A stretch of 64,000 nt of DNA from Nocardia tengchongensis (lineage in GTDB: Bacteria; Actinomycetota; Actinomycetes; Mycobacteriales; Mycobacteriaceae), in contig NZ_CP074371.1 of assembly GCF_018362975.1 (NCBI RefSeq), positions 3,100,001 through 3,164,000 on the forward strand, in the 5' to 3' direction. The stretch's first letter is position 1. Each line of letters starts with the position of its first letter. This document shows, piece by piece, positions 1-8,577 of the stretch. A program made the translations under genes and the position numbers. The notes beneath the pieces were generated by a model. It worked only from the letters and a program-made list of their open reading frames with translations, did no database searches and was not told the DNA's origin.

Positions 1-2
1 GG

Positions 3-233
3 TGGCGGCTGGCGAAGCGACCGGAGATGCTGAAGCCGGGGTTGGGCGCGGATTACGCACGGCGCGAGAGCTGGCGGGCCTGGCCCGGGATTCTGGTGTA
101 CGGGGTGTGCGTCGGGGTCGGATTCCTCTCGCCGATCGCGGCCCTGGTGCTGTATCTGCTGGTGGCGACGTTCTACGGGTTGAGCAACAAGGGGTGGACG
201 GCGCCGTCGGAAGACGATCCGGACGACGAGTAG
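3..233 (+). CDS. TMEM175/DUF1211-like membrane protein, C-terminal part
   Basis: Partial gene entering from the left edge; the frame is open from base 3 and an internal ATG lies at 27. The visible 77 residues hold a basic stretch (WRLAKRPEML), one clear hydrophobic segment pair (GILVYGVCVGVGFLSPIAAL followed by VLYLLVATFYGL) and an acidic tail (SEDDPDDE). The LSP-x-AAL-x-LYLL-x-A-x-FY pattern is what the last transmembrane helix of bacterial TMEM175 (DUF1211) potassium-channel-like proteins looks like. Only the end is seen, so the channel function is inferred from that similarity. It could be another small membrane protein if the ATG at 27 is the true start. Confidence 0.55.
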   Translation, partial: WRLAKRPEMLKPGLGADYARRESWRAWPGILVYGVCVGVGFLSPIAALVLYLLVATFYGLSNKGWTAPSEDDPDDE

Positions 234-270
234 CCCTTGCCAAATTAAGCGATTGTGATTAACTGCCGAG

Positions 271-771
271 ATGGACAGCACGAGCGTGGCCGGCGGGCCG
301 GTCACCCAGATCGCATGGGTCGTCACGGACATCGAGGCCAGTGAACGATTCCTGAAAACCACCATGGGGGCGGGCGGCTGGATGCGGATGCCCGATATCC
401 ACTTCGCGCCCGAGACCTGCCGGTACCGGGGCGAACCGGCCGACTTCACCGCCCACATCTCGCTGTCCTACAGCGGCGACACCCAGCTCGAGCTGATCCA
501 GCCGGTGCGTGGGAAGTCGATCTACACCGAATTCCTCGAGCGTGGCGGTCCGGGCCTGCACCATGTCTGCATGGAACCCGAGGACTTCGACGCCGCATTG
601 AAAGACGCCGCGGCCCGGGGGATTCCGGTGGTGCAGCAGGGCGACATGGGCGGGGAGATGCGATTCGCCTACCTCGACGGCACGGACTCGGGCGTACCGT
701 ACATCGAACTCGCCGAGATCGGGCCGAACATGCGGCTGTTCTTCGAGCAGATCAAGAAGGGTGCCCAGTGA
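271..771 (+). CDS. VOC-family (glyoxalase-fold) protein
   Basis: A 166-residue protein with the two beta-alpha-beta-beta-beta halves of the vicinal oxygen chelate fold. Candidate metal ligands are visible in QLELIQP, GPGLHHVCME and VPYIELAE. The usual first-strand histidine is absent (TQIAWVVTD), so metal binding may be altered. Resembles glyoxalase/methylmalonyl-CoA epimerase-like proteins, but the substrate cannot be read from the sequence. Its stop overlaps the GTG start of the following flavoprotein (GTGA at 768-771), so the two are very likely co-translated and act in the same catabolic step, plausibly on a cyclic or steroid-like ketone. No strong ribosome binding site precedes the ATG. 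Confidence 0.8.
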   Translation: MDSTSVAGGPVTQIAWVVTDIEASERFLKTTMGAGGWMRMPDIHFAPETCRYRGEPADFTAHISLSYSGDTQLELIQPVRGKSIYTEFLERGGPGLHHVCMEPEDFDAALKDAAARGIPVVQQGDMGGEMRFAYLDGTDSGVPYIELAEIGPNMRLFFEQIKKGAQ

Positions 772-2225
772 GCACACAGATCCCGGAAACCGTTGCGGCG
801 GAATCCATTACCGACTGGTCCGACGAGGTCGACGTGGTCGTCGCCGGATTCGGCATCGCGGGCGGCTGCGCGGCGGTCGAGGCGGCCACGCGCGGGGCCC
901 GCGTCCTGGTGCTGGAACGGGCCGGCGTGGCGGGCGGCACCACCGCGCTCGCGGGCGGGCACTTCTATCTCGGCGGCGGCACCGCTGTACAGCAGGCGAC
1001 CGGCCACGCGGACTCGGTCGAAGAGATGTACAAGTACCTGCTGTCGGTGGCGCGCGACCCCGAACCGGACAAGATCCGCGCCTACTGCGAAGGCAGCGTC
1101 GAACACTTCGACTGGCTGGAGAGCCTCGGCTTCGAATTCGAGCGCAGCTACTACCCGGAGAAGGCGGTCATCCAGCCCGGCACCCAAGGGCTGATGTACA
1201 CCGGCAACGAAAAGGTCTGGCCCTACCGCGAACAGGCGGTGCCCGCGCCGCGCGGCCACAAGGTTCCGGTGCCCGGCGACACCCAGGGCGCGGCGATGAT
1301 CATCGACTTGCTGGTGAAGCGGGCCGCCACCCTCGGCGTCGAAGTGCGCTACGAGACCGGGGTGACCAACCTGATCACCGACGCCGACGGGGCCGTGGTC
1401 GGTGTCGAGTGGAAGAGCCTCGGGACAACCGGTGCGGTCAAAGCGAAGTCGGTGGTGCTGGCCGCCGGCGGATTCGTCATGAACACCGACATGGTGGCCG
1501 AGAATGTGCCGTGGCTGACCGAGAAGCCCTTCGTGCTCGGCACCCCGTTCGACGACGGACTCGGCATCCGGCTCGGCGTCTCCGCGGGCGGCGTGACCCG
1601 CATGATGGACCAGGCGTTCGTCACCGCGCCGGTCTACCCGCCGTCGAAGCTGCTGACCGGAATCGTGGTGAACCACAAGGGCGAACGCTTCGTCGCAGAG
1701 GACTCATACCACGCCCGCACCTCCGCCTACGTGCTCGACCAGCCCGGCGCGATCGCCTATCTGATCGTGGACTCCGAGCACATGGAACGGCCCATGTTCC
1801 CGCTCGCACCGTTCATCGACGGCTGGGAGACCGTCGAGGAAATGGCCGCCGCACTCGGAATCCCTGCCGAGACACTGCGATCCACGCTCGACCGCTACAA
1901 CGAGAACGCGGCTCGCGGCGAAGACCCCGACTTCCACAAGGCCGCCGAATGGCTCCAGCCCCAGGACCAGGGACCGTGGGCGGCCTTCGACCTCACCCTG
2001 GGCAAGGCGCTCTACGCGGGCTTCACCCTCGGCGGCCTACGCACCTCGGTCGACTCGGAAGTCTTGCGGGACAACGGATCACCCATCCCGGGCCTGTACG
2101 CGGCGGGCGCGACCGCCTCCACCCTGGCCCAGGACGGCAAGGGCTACTCCAGCGGCACCCAGCTCGGCGCCGGCTCCTTCTTCGGCCGCCGCGCCGGACG
2201 TCACGCCGCCAGCCGCTCCAACTGA
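768..2225 (+). CDS. FAD-dependent dehydrogenase, KstD/fumarate-reductase flavoprotein family
   Basis: A 485-residue flavoprotein of the FAD_binding_2 family. The N-terminal dinucleotide-binding motif is GFGIAGG with the acidic ribose ligand in VLVLE about 20 residues later. AGGFVMN lies mid-protein, and the C-terminal GLYAAGATAS and GYSSGTQLGAG segments close the FAD site. Known members include 3-ketosteroid Delta1-dehydrogenase and related enzymes that desaturate cyclic ketones. The GTG start overlaps the VOC gene's stop by four bases. The 3' end overlaps the convergent DUF4132 gene by 25 bp. Family assignment is strong; a steroid substrate is only an inference. Confidence 0.85.
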   Translation: MSTQIPETVAAESITDWSDEVDVVVAGFGIAGGCAAVEAATRGARVLVLERAGVAGGTTALAGGHFYLGGGTAVQQATGHADSVEEMYKYLLSVARDPEPDKIRAYCEGSVEHFDWLESLGFEFERSYYPEKAVIQPGTQGLMYTGNEKVWPYREQAVPAPRGHKVPVPGDTQGAAMIIDLLVKRAATLGVEVRYETGVTNLITDADGAVVGVEWKSLGTTGAVKAKSVVLAAGGFVMNTDMVAENVPWLTEKPFVLGTPFDDGLGIRLGVSAGGVTRMMDQAFVTAPVYPPSKLLTGIVVNHKGERFVAEDSYHARTSAYVLDQPGAIAYLIVDSEHMERPMFPLAPFIDGWETVEEMAAALGIPAETLRSTLDRYNENAARGEDPDFHKAAEWLQPQDQGPWAAFDLTLGKALYAGFTLGGLRTSVDSEVLRDNGSPIPGLYAAGATASTLAQDGKGYSSGTQLGAGSFFGRRAGRHAASRSN

Positions 2226-3394
2226 CGGATCAGCTCCGAGACGGTCACGGGGTCCAGCACCCCGAACGTGCCGCCTCGGAGCTCCACCGCCAGCACCCGC
2301 TGCAGCTCGGGTTCGTCGCGGAAACCGCCCGCGAACCCGGGCTCCAGCGTGACCCGCACCTCCCGGGCCGGGCCGAAGCGGCGGATCAGGATCTCCCGCG
2401 ACACCTCCCACCCCAGCTGTTGCAGACCGAACACCCGATCGGTGCGAATCTGGCGATCAGTGAAGCGGGACAGCAGATTCGAGCCCGCCTCCTCGGCGGT
2501 GAGGGTATGTATCCGCCGCTCCAGCTGCTCGAACGGCTGCCGCAACCGGTTGTCGTCGAAGACCTTCCGCCAGTCCGCGAGCGAATCTCCCAGGTGGATC
2601 GGGTGGGCCACACCTACCAGTGCATTGCCGGGCAACTCGACCGGCTGGTCATCCGCGCCTAGTAGTACGCCTTCCGCGTCCACCCGAAACGCCCCCGCCA
2701 CCGCCGACTTGCCCGCCACGGCGGTGCGGCTATCGAAGCTCGCCCACGCCAGCAGGCGCGCAACCTGTCCGAGCGCGGGATCCTCGAGCACCAGCCGCCG
2801 ATACGCGGCAGCCCGCCACCGTCTGCCGTCCACCATGGCCGCCTCGAGCCGCCGAATCTGCTCGGTCGTAACCGATTTCGGCTCCACGGCCACTCGCGTC
2901 GCATCCGGGCGCGTGATCTCGGGTGCTTCCCCGAGCCGTTCGCGCACCCGCGCGTGCAGCGCCTCGGCGGCGGGCTCGGGCTCCTCGCCGGGCGCGGTCA
3001 CCCGCAGCCACGGGGTCATTCGGCCCGCGCGCGGCTCCGGTTCCTCCACCCGAATGCCCAACCGGGCCACGGCCGCACCGGTCGTGAACACATGCCCGTG
3101 CTCGATCATCCAGCTGTCGATGAACCGATCGATGAACTCCTGCTCCCGCCGCGCCCCGGTCCGGTAGGCGACCGCCGCGTGCTGTGCGATGGCGGAGGCG
3201 ATTGCCGCGCCTTCCGGCGCGCAGGCTCGGTCGGGCGCGGCGATGTACTCGGCTGCGGCATCGGCGAGTTCGTCCAGCCCGTCCACCCGGGCGGCCGTCA
3301 GCACGGTCTCCACCGCGGCTCGATGCCGGCGCAGCAGCTTCCGCACCGCCTCCGTGGCGTGCGGGTCGGCCCAGCGCCGCTCCCCGTCGGTCAT
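2201..3394 (-). CDS. DUF4132 domain protein
   Basis: About 397 residues from the ATG at 3394, which follows AGGGG; a longer reading to 3445 adds only a low-complexity leader. The C-terminal half carries the DUF4132 signature, including GVAHPIHLGD, WRKVFDDNRLRQPFEQL and FGLQQLGWE. The N-terminal part is Ala/Arg-rich and helical. DUF4132 is found at the end of MolR-like and WGR-domain proteins; its biochemical role is not established. The gene runs convergent to the KstD-like flavoprotein, with 25 bp of 3' overlap, and looks like a single-gene unit. Confidence 0.8.
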   Translation of the reverse strand: MTDGERRWADPHATEAVRKLLRRHRAAVETVLTAARVDGLDELADAAAEYIAAPDRACAPEGAAIASAIAQHAAVAYRTGARREQEFIDRFIDSWMIEHGHVFTTGAAVARLGIRVEEPEPRAGRMTPWLRVTAPGEEPEPAAEALHARVRERLGEAPEITRPDATRVAVEPKSVTTEQIRRLEAAMVDGRRWRAAAYRRLVLEDPALGQVARLLAWASFDSRTAVAGKSAVAGAFRVDAEGVLLGADDQPVELPGNALVGVAHPIHLGDSLADWRKVFDDNRLRQPFEQLERRIHTLTAEEAGSNLLSRFTDRQIRTDRVFGLQQLGWEVSREILIRRFGPAREVRVTLEPGFAGGFRDEPELQRVLAVELRGGTFGVLDPVTVSELIRQLERLAA

Positions 3395-3671
3395 GCCCCT
3401 GATCTTGCCGCCGGGCACCGACAGATTGTCGGCAGGCGGCGGCATCGTCGGCTCGACAGCGCCCGGATCGGGGTGTCGCGACCTTCAGCGGTGGGGGGAT
3501 CGCACGGTGTCGTGCAGAACTGGAATCCACACCGTCGCGGCCTGATCGGCCTTCGTCCTGTGGCATGCCGAGGACGTCGAGGGTGTGTTGATGAGGCGCG
3601 TCGCTGACGCGGATCGCGGGATCGGAATCCACGCCGCTGCTGCGGGAGCGGCGGTGGTCCTGTGGCCTCGG

Positions 3672-4308
3672 CTAGTCCGCGTCGCGTGTGATCAGTGAGA
3701 CCGTCATGGGGACCAGCACTTCCACCAGGTCGCGGACCGGCGGGCGCGGGTCCGAGAGCAGCCATTCGTGCGCGAGGCCGTTGATCGCCCCGATCAGGGC
3801 GCTGGTGGCGAGTTCCGGGGTGCCGCGCAGGGTCGCGTCCGGGCCGGCCAGCGGCTGCACGGCCAAGCGCAGGGTGTCGCCCCAGGCGTGGCGGCGGGCG
3901 CGGCGGTGTTTGTTCCATGCGTTCGCTCACGCCGACGACCTCGACGAAGGCGACCCGGGCGCGGAAGGCGTCCGCGCCGATCGAGTTCAGGAAGGCCGAG
4001 AAGGCCTGGGTCACGGACTCGGCCGGGTCCGGGTCCGGTCCCATCGCGCTCAGCGCCGTCGCCAGGGCGGCGGCGGCCTGATCCTGGATCTGGTCGTAGG
4101 CGGCGACCAGCACGTCCTCGCGGGTCTGGAATTCCTCGTAGAACTGGCGTTTGGAGAGTCCGGCGGCCGCGCATACATCGGCCAGCGAACAGTTGGCGTA
4201 GCCGCGCTCGCCGAAGATTCGGATGGCCGCGTCCAGGAATCGCTGCCGGCGCTCGGCTTTTCGTTCGGTCACGGCGCGTCCGCCGTACTGCCTGCCTTCG
4301 ATCGTCAC
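3672..4308 (-). CDS. TetR-family regulator, frameshifted
   Basis: The N-terminal DNA-binding domain is intact: RRQRFLDAAIRIFGERGYAN, then LADVCAAAGLSKRQFYEEF, a textbook TetR helix-turn-helix. The ligand domain begins in the same frame (AFRARVAFVEVVGVSERME) and is then lost. It continues one frame away as WNKHRRARRHAW through to VEVLVPMTVSLITRDAD, stopping at 3672. A single-base change near 3910-3926 would restore a protein of about 210 residues. Start is a GTG at 4308. Target genes are unknown; the next TetR upstream faces the same way. Either a real null allele or a sequence error. Confidence 0.75.
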
Positions 4309-4438
4309 TGTCGTTTCTCGATCGTCACGCCTGAAAGGTTACGGGTGCGGGAGCCACCGATTCCGGGGGCGGCGACGGGGGTGACGCATTTTGTGAACAG
4401 GTGTCAGCGTCGCCGACGCAAATCTCTCAGCGTCTATC

Positions 4439-5059
4439 TCAGCGTCGCGGACGCAAACCGTCGAGCATGTGGGTGACCATCTCGTCGAAGAGGCTGTCCG
4501 CCTCGGTGGCGTCGACCAGGCCCGACCCCATGATCGAGGCCAGTCCCTGCAGGGCCGCGACCGCCGACAGGCAGATGCGCCGCGGCTCGCCGGACACCAC
4601 CTCCCCGCGCGCCTGCGCGTCGGTCACCATCTCGATCGGCACGGTGAACGCCCGCGCCGCGGCCTCGCCGATGGCCGGGGTGGGGCTGTTCTTCCGGGCG
4701 AACATGAGCGCCAGCAGTTCCGGATTGTCGATGGCGAAGCGCAGATAGCTGTGCGCCATGGCCCGCATGCGTTCCAGGAAGGTGCCCGCGGCCGCGGCCT
4801 TCTCGAATCCGGCGCCGAGGCGCTCGAATCCGGCGACGGTCAGCGCGTCCAGCAGCGCCTGCTTGTCCCGGAAGTGCCGCGAGGGCGCGGCGTGGCTGAC
4901 GCCGGTGTCGCGGGCCAGCTGCCGCAGCGACAGGCGGTCGGAGCCTGCGGCGCGCAGGGTCTCCTCGGCGCGGCGGAGCAGTTCGGCGCGCAGGTCACCG
5001 TGGTGGTAGGAACGCGCCCGCTCGACCACTTCGCGGGCCTTGCGCTTGGCGATGCTCAT
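4439..5059 (-). CDS. TetR-family regulator divergent from YhgE-like gene
   Basis: A 206-residue TetR protein. The ATG at 5059 was chosen because residues from there (MSIAKRKAREVV) lead directly into the helix-turn-helix region (YHHGDLRAELLRRAEETL, LRQLARDTGVSHAAPSRHF). The HHGDL-R-x-ALL type leader and SHAAPSRHF recognition helix are typical of one common TetR group. Its C-terminal domain is AefR/WHG-like. It is divergent from the 5136-6455 membrane protein with only 76 bp between starts, and that interval holds an inverted repeat, so autoregulation and repression of the neighbour are likely. Confidence 0.88.
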   Translation of the reverse strand: MSIAKRKAREVVERARSYHHGDLRAELLRRAEETLRAAGSDRLSLRQLARDTGVSHAAPSRHFRDKQALLDALTVAGFERLGAGFEKAAAAGTFLERMRAMAHSYLRFAIDNPELLALMFARKNSPTPAIGEAAARAFTVPIEMVTDAQARGEVVSGEPRRICLSAVAALQGLASIMGSGLVDATEADSLFDEMVTHMLDGLRPRR

Positions 5060-5090
5060 GGTGAGAGCAGGATATCGGACACACTCGGGG

Positions 5091-5127
5091 ATGTTGGCGT
5101 TGACTACTTTGTTGACGCTGCCTACAT
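5091..5127. promoter_or_regulatory. Candidate TetR operator in divergent promoter
   Basis: Arms ATGTTGGC (5091-5098) and GCCTACAT (5120-5127) form an imperfect inverted repeat of seven matching bases. Inside lie two direct copies of GTTGAC twelve bases apart (5099 and 5111), either of which could act as a -35 element for the rightward gene. The position between a TetR gene and its divergent neighbour suits an operator. No binding evidence is available from sequence alone. Confidence 0.4.
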
Positions 5128-5135
5128 TCGTCCGC

Positions 5136-6455
5136 ATGGCGAATGAGATCCCGGCCCGGCCCGCGGTTCCACTGCGCGGATGGATCGGCCCGATGGTGGT
5201 GCTCGGCCTGCTCGCGGCGCTGATCGGCACCATGTACCTCGGCTACACCTCCGACCCGGAGAAGAACCTGCACGACTTCCCCGTCGCCCTGGTCAATCAG
5301 GACGTGGGCGACGTGATGGACGGCCGCACGGTCAATGTCGGCGATCAGATCGCCGCCGCGCTGACCGAGAAGATCCCCGCCGACAAGATCGACCTGCGCA
5401 CGGTCGGCATCAGCGAGGCCCGCCAGCAGCTGGGCACCGGCCAGATCTACGGCGCCATCATCATTCCGGGCGACTTCACCAAGCGGCTCTCGATTCTCGC
5501 GGCGGCCTCGGTGGTGCCCGGTGACGTGGAGCGTCCGGTCATCACCGTGCAGACCAATCCGCGAGCGGGCACCTACGCTTCCTCGATCATGCAGCGCATC
5601 GCCGATCGCGCCATGGCACAGGTCAATTCGACGGTCGGCGCGCAGCTCACCGACCAGGTGAAGGCCAAGCTGGCGCCGCAGGCGGGCGCACCCGCGACCG
5701 AATTGTCCGGTGCCGCACGGCTCCAGCTCGCCAAGCCCATCGATGTGGTGACCAATCCCTACCGGCCGCTCCCCGCGGGCACCGGCCAGGGCTTGTCCGC
5801 CTTCTTCTACACCCTGGTGCTGCTGTTCGCGGGCTTCAGCGGCGCGATGATCATCCACTCCATGATCGACAACGTGCTCGGTTACGTCCCCGCCGAATAC
5901 GGCCCCTGGTTCCGCGCCCCCGAGCCCGCCTCGATCAGCCGCTGGCGCACCTTGCTGGTGAAGTGGGCCATCGCCGCCATCACCGCGCCCTTCCTCTCGG
6001 GCATGTTCATGGGCATCGCCCGGATCTTCGGCATGCCGATCGACAATCCGCTGCCGCTGTTCCTCTACGGCACCCTGGCCATCATCGCGGTGTCGGTGAC
6101 CGGACTGTCGGTGCTGGCCGCCTTCGGCACCGCGGGCCTGCTGATCAACATGATCGTGTTCGTGGTGCTGGGTCTGCCGTCGTCGTCGGGCTCGATTCCG
6201 GTGGAGGCGATTCCGCGCTGGATCGCGTCCCTGTCGAGCTTCGAGCCGATGCACCAGATCTACCTGTCGGTGCGCGCGATCTTGTTCTTCGACGGGCATC
6301 TCGAGGCCGGACTCGGCACGGGCATCTGGATGACATTGTTCGGGCTGGCCTTCGGCCTGCTGCTGGGCGCGGTCGCCACCCATGTCTACGACCTGCGGGG
6401 GCTGTACCGGCTCGGCGTCCCGCACCGGCCCGCCGCCGACGCCCTGGCCGGGTAA
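5136..6455 (+). CDS. YhgE/Pip-type (DUF3533) membrane protein
   Basis: A 439-residue protein from the ATG at 5136. One N-terminal transmembrane segment (MVVLGLLAALIGTMYLGY) is followed by about 190 extracytoplasmic residues that start with DFPVALVNQD, a signature of YhgE/Pip and DUF3533 proteins. Five to six C-terminal membrane helices follow (YTLVLLFAGFSGAMII, PLFLYGTLAIIAVSV, INMIVFVVLGLP and others). Family members resemble the permease half of ABC-2 exporters and include phage-infection and type VII secretion-linked proteins. The TetR gene facing away from it probably controls it. A substrate cannot be assigned. Confidence 0.85.
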   Translation: MANEIPARPAVPLRGWIGPMVVLGLLAALIGTMYLGYTSDPEKNLHDFPVALVNQDVGDVMDGRTVNVGDQIAAALTEKIPADKIDLRTVGISEARQQLGTGQIYGAIIIPGDFTKRLSILAAASVVPGDVERPVITVQTNPRAGTYASSIMQRIADRAMAQVNSTVGAQLTDQVKAKLAPQAGAPATELSGAARLQLAKPIDVVTNPYRPLPAGTGQGLSAFFYTLVLLFAGFSGAMIIHSMIDNVLGYVPAEYGPWFRAPEPASISRWRTLLVKWAIAAITAPFLSGMFMGIARIFGMPIDNPLPLFLYGTLAIIAVSVTGLSVLAAFGTAGLLINMIVFVVLGLPSSSGSIPVEAIPRWIASLSSFEPMHQIYLSVRAILFFDGHLEAGLGTGIWMTLFGLAFGLLLGAVATHVYDLRGLYRLGVPHRPAADALAG

Positions 6456-6586
6456 GCCCCGTCAACGGCGCCCGGAGCGCATGGCCCACAGTGACTTTCG
6501 GCCCTGTTCGTTGCCGAGCTGCGACGGTGATACTGGCTCCGGGCACCGAATAACTCATCGCCGGGCGATGATTGTGGGGCGGTTCG

Positions 6587-7280
6587 ATGGTGATGGCTTC
6601 ATCGCAGTTCGATCAGCTGACGGGACAGTTCCTGCGCGCCGTGCGCGATGCCGGCGGCGGGCTGGGTGCGGTGTGCACCGCGTGCGTGCGGGTGCTGCCG
6701 GTCCGCCGCGCCGCCATCGTGCTCGAGGAACGCGACGCGGGCATGCAACCCTGGTGCGTCAGCGACGAATTCGCCGAACGGGTGGAGCGCGCGCAGGCCA
6801 CCGCGGGGGAGGGGCCCGCGGTCACGGCGGTGGCCGACGGCGTGCCGGTGGTGATCACCGATCTGAGCGCGGACTGCGAGCCGTGGCCCGGTTTCGCCGA
6901 GGCCCCCCTCGGGTGCGCCGGTGTCGGGCTCGCTGTTCGCGGTGCCCTTGCGGCTGGGCGCGATTCGGCTCGGCGCGGTCGACCTGTACCGCGAATCGAT
7001 GGGGCGGCCGGGCCCGCGACTGCTGTCGGCGTCGCTGCACATCGCCGATCTGGTCACCGCCAGCCTGGTGCTGGCCACCGGCGACGACGCGCGCCAGTGG
7101 GCACAGCCGTTGTCCAGCCGCTGGATTCACCAGGCGGCCGGCATGACCAGCGCGCAACTGGGCATCGCGATTCCCGACGCCTACGCCCGCCTGCGCGGAT
7201 ACGCCTTCACCCATGGGCTTTCGCTGGTCGAGGTGGCACGGCGGGTGGTGGAGCGCAGCATTCGGATCGAGGTGGAATGA
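6587..7280 (+). CDS. GAF-ANTAR regulator, frameshifted in a C6 run
   Basis: The GAF domain (SSQFDQLTGQFLRAVRDAG to ITDLSADCEPWPGFAEA) is in one frame. From SGSLFAVPLRLGAIRLG onward the protein continues in the next. The switch sits at six consecutive C residues, 6903-6908, where one base more or less would join the two halves. The C-terminal ANTAR domain is complete (IHQAAGMTSAQLGIAIPDAY, LRGYAFTHGLSLVEVARRVV). ANTAR domains bind tandem RNA hairpins and act as antiterminators. ATG at 6587 or 6593. A second GAF-ANTAR gene follows 106 bp later. The homopolymer location makes sequence error likely. Confidence 0.8.
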
Positions 7281-7385
7281 GCGCAACTGTTCCGCGCCGG
7301 CCCGCCCGGCAAATACCATGAGCTGAACGGCAAGAGCGGCACAGGAATACTTTCGTGGCGGGCGCGCGGCGTCCGCCGATGCGGG

Positions 7386-8105
7386 GTGATGGCGGTGTCC
7401 GACAGTGAGTTGCTGGTGGCGGTGCTGGCCCGGTTCGTGCGGCTGCTGCCGGCGGCGAGTGAACTGCCCGAGATTCTGGACGAATTGATGCGCAGTGCCA
7501 TCGATGTGCTGGAACCGGGTGGGGTGACGGTCGCACTGTCCGCGCAATTGCGAGGCGACCGGTCTGAACTCTTCACCGGGATACCCGAAGACCTGCTGGA
7601 ACTCGAAGTCTGCCAGCGCGACCACGACCGCGGCCCCGGCGTGGTGGCGCACGCCTGCGGCGCGCCGGTGACCGTCACCGAGATCGGCAGCTACGGCGAC
7701 CTCTGGCCCGAGTACACGACGCTGGCCGGGCGGCACCGGATCTCCTCCGTCGCCGCGGTCCCGATGCGCCTGGACGCCACCGAAGCCGGTGTGCTGAGCC
7801 TGTATTCACGCACCCCGCGCCGCTGGACCGGCCAGGATCTCTCGGTGGCCACCCTGCTCGCGGGCATGGCCACCGGCCACATCGCCACCGCCAACCTGGT
7901 GCACCGCCACCAGCGGGTCACCGAACAACTCCAGCACGCGCTCACCACCCGCATCGTGGTGGAACAGGCCAAGGGCGTGATCGCCCACGTCCACCACACC
8001 ACCCCCGACGCCGCCTTCGAACTCATCCGCTCGCACGCCCGCCGCAACCGGGTCACGGTGCACGCGGTCGCGCACGGCATCGTCGCGCTGGGCCTGCGGA
8101 TCTGA
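7386..8105 (+). CDS. GAF-ANTAR transcription antitermination regulator
   Basis: An intact 239-residue protein: GAF sensor domain at residues 5-165 and ANTAR domain at the end (LQHALTTRIVVEQAKGVIAH, then FELIRSHARRNRVTVHAVAH). IVVEQAKGVIA is the classical ANTAR core. Such proteins sense a small molecule or redox state through GAF and bind RNA through ANTAR. Starts are GTG at 7386 or the overlapping ATG at 7389. It follows a paralogue in the same orientation, and a fragment of an ECF sigma factor lies just downstream. Confidence 0.88.
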   Translation: MMAVSDSELLVAVLARFVRLLPAASELPEILDELMRSAIDVLEPGGVTVALSAQLRGDRSELFTGIPEDLLELEVCQRDHDRGPGVVAHACGAPVTVTEIGSYGDLWPEYTTLAGRHRISSVAAVPMRLDATEAGVLSLYSRTPRRWTGQDLSVATLLAGMATGHIATANLVHRHQRVTEQLQHALTTRIVVEQAKGVIAHVHHTTPDAAFELIRSHARRNRVTVHAVAHGIVALGLRI

Positions 8106-8331
8106 GCAGCGGGTCACCGAAACCCGGCCCGCGAATTCGAGCACTCGCCACCGGACTGTCGTCCAGGTGGCGTAGCCTGGATAGCTGGCGGAACCGAAAG
8201 CCCCTGCCCCCGGCCGGTTTCCGTGCACGGTTGGCGACCGTCCCAGTCCTCGACGGCTCGTTTCGGCATATCTCTCCACCCGATCGCTGTCGATCTGCCT
8301 CGCTTTCCGTCGACCTGGGGGCCTTCGTGAA

Positions 8332-8553
8332 TTCCTCACGTTGGTGGCCGAGGAGATCCTGCGCCGCCAGGAGGAGCGCGCCATCCGCCGCGGGTTGTCC
8401 ACGCTCACCCCCAACCAGCGCGAATCGGTGGTGCTCGCCTTCTACGGCGGCCTCACCTACCCGCCGGTCGCGGCGCGGCTGGGGATCGGGCTGCCGGCGG
8501 TGAAGGCCCGCATCCGCTCCGGCCTGGCACAGTTGAAAGTCGCACTGGCGTAA
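8332..8553 (+). pseudogene. ECF sigma factor (SigK-like), region 4 remnant
   Basis: Only the last 70 or so residues are recognisable: VAEEILRRQEERAIRRGLST, LTPNQRESVVLAFYGGLTY, VAARLGIGLPAVKARIRSGL. This is sigma region 4, with the YGG-x-TY and VKARIRSGL signatures typical of SigK-type ECF factors. Region 2 is absent: the 225 bp between the GAF-ANTAR stop and this fragment contain no open match in any frame, and no credible start or ribosome site precedes it. It is best read as a truncated relic. A very small stand-alone helix-turn-helix protein from the TTG at 8341 cannot be excluded. Confidence 0.65.
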
Positions 8554-8577
8554 CCGAATGCCGACGCACCGGGTGGT

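Noticed and set aside
3395..3671. Possible gene between DUF4132 and TetR
   Set aside because: All frames here are Arg/Gly-rich or extensions of neighbours; nothing supports a protein.
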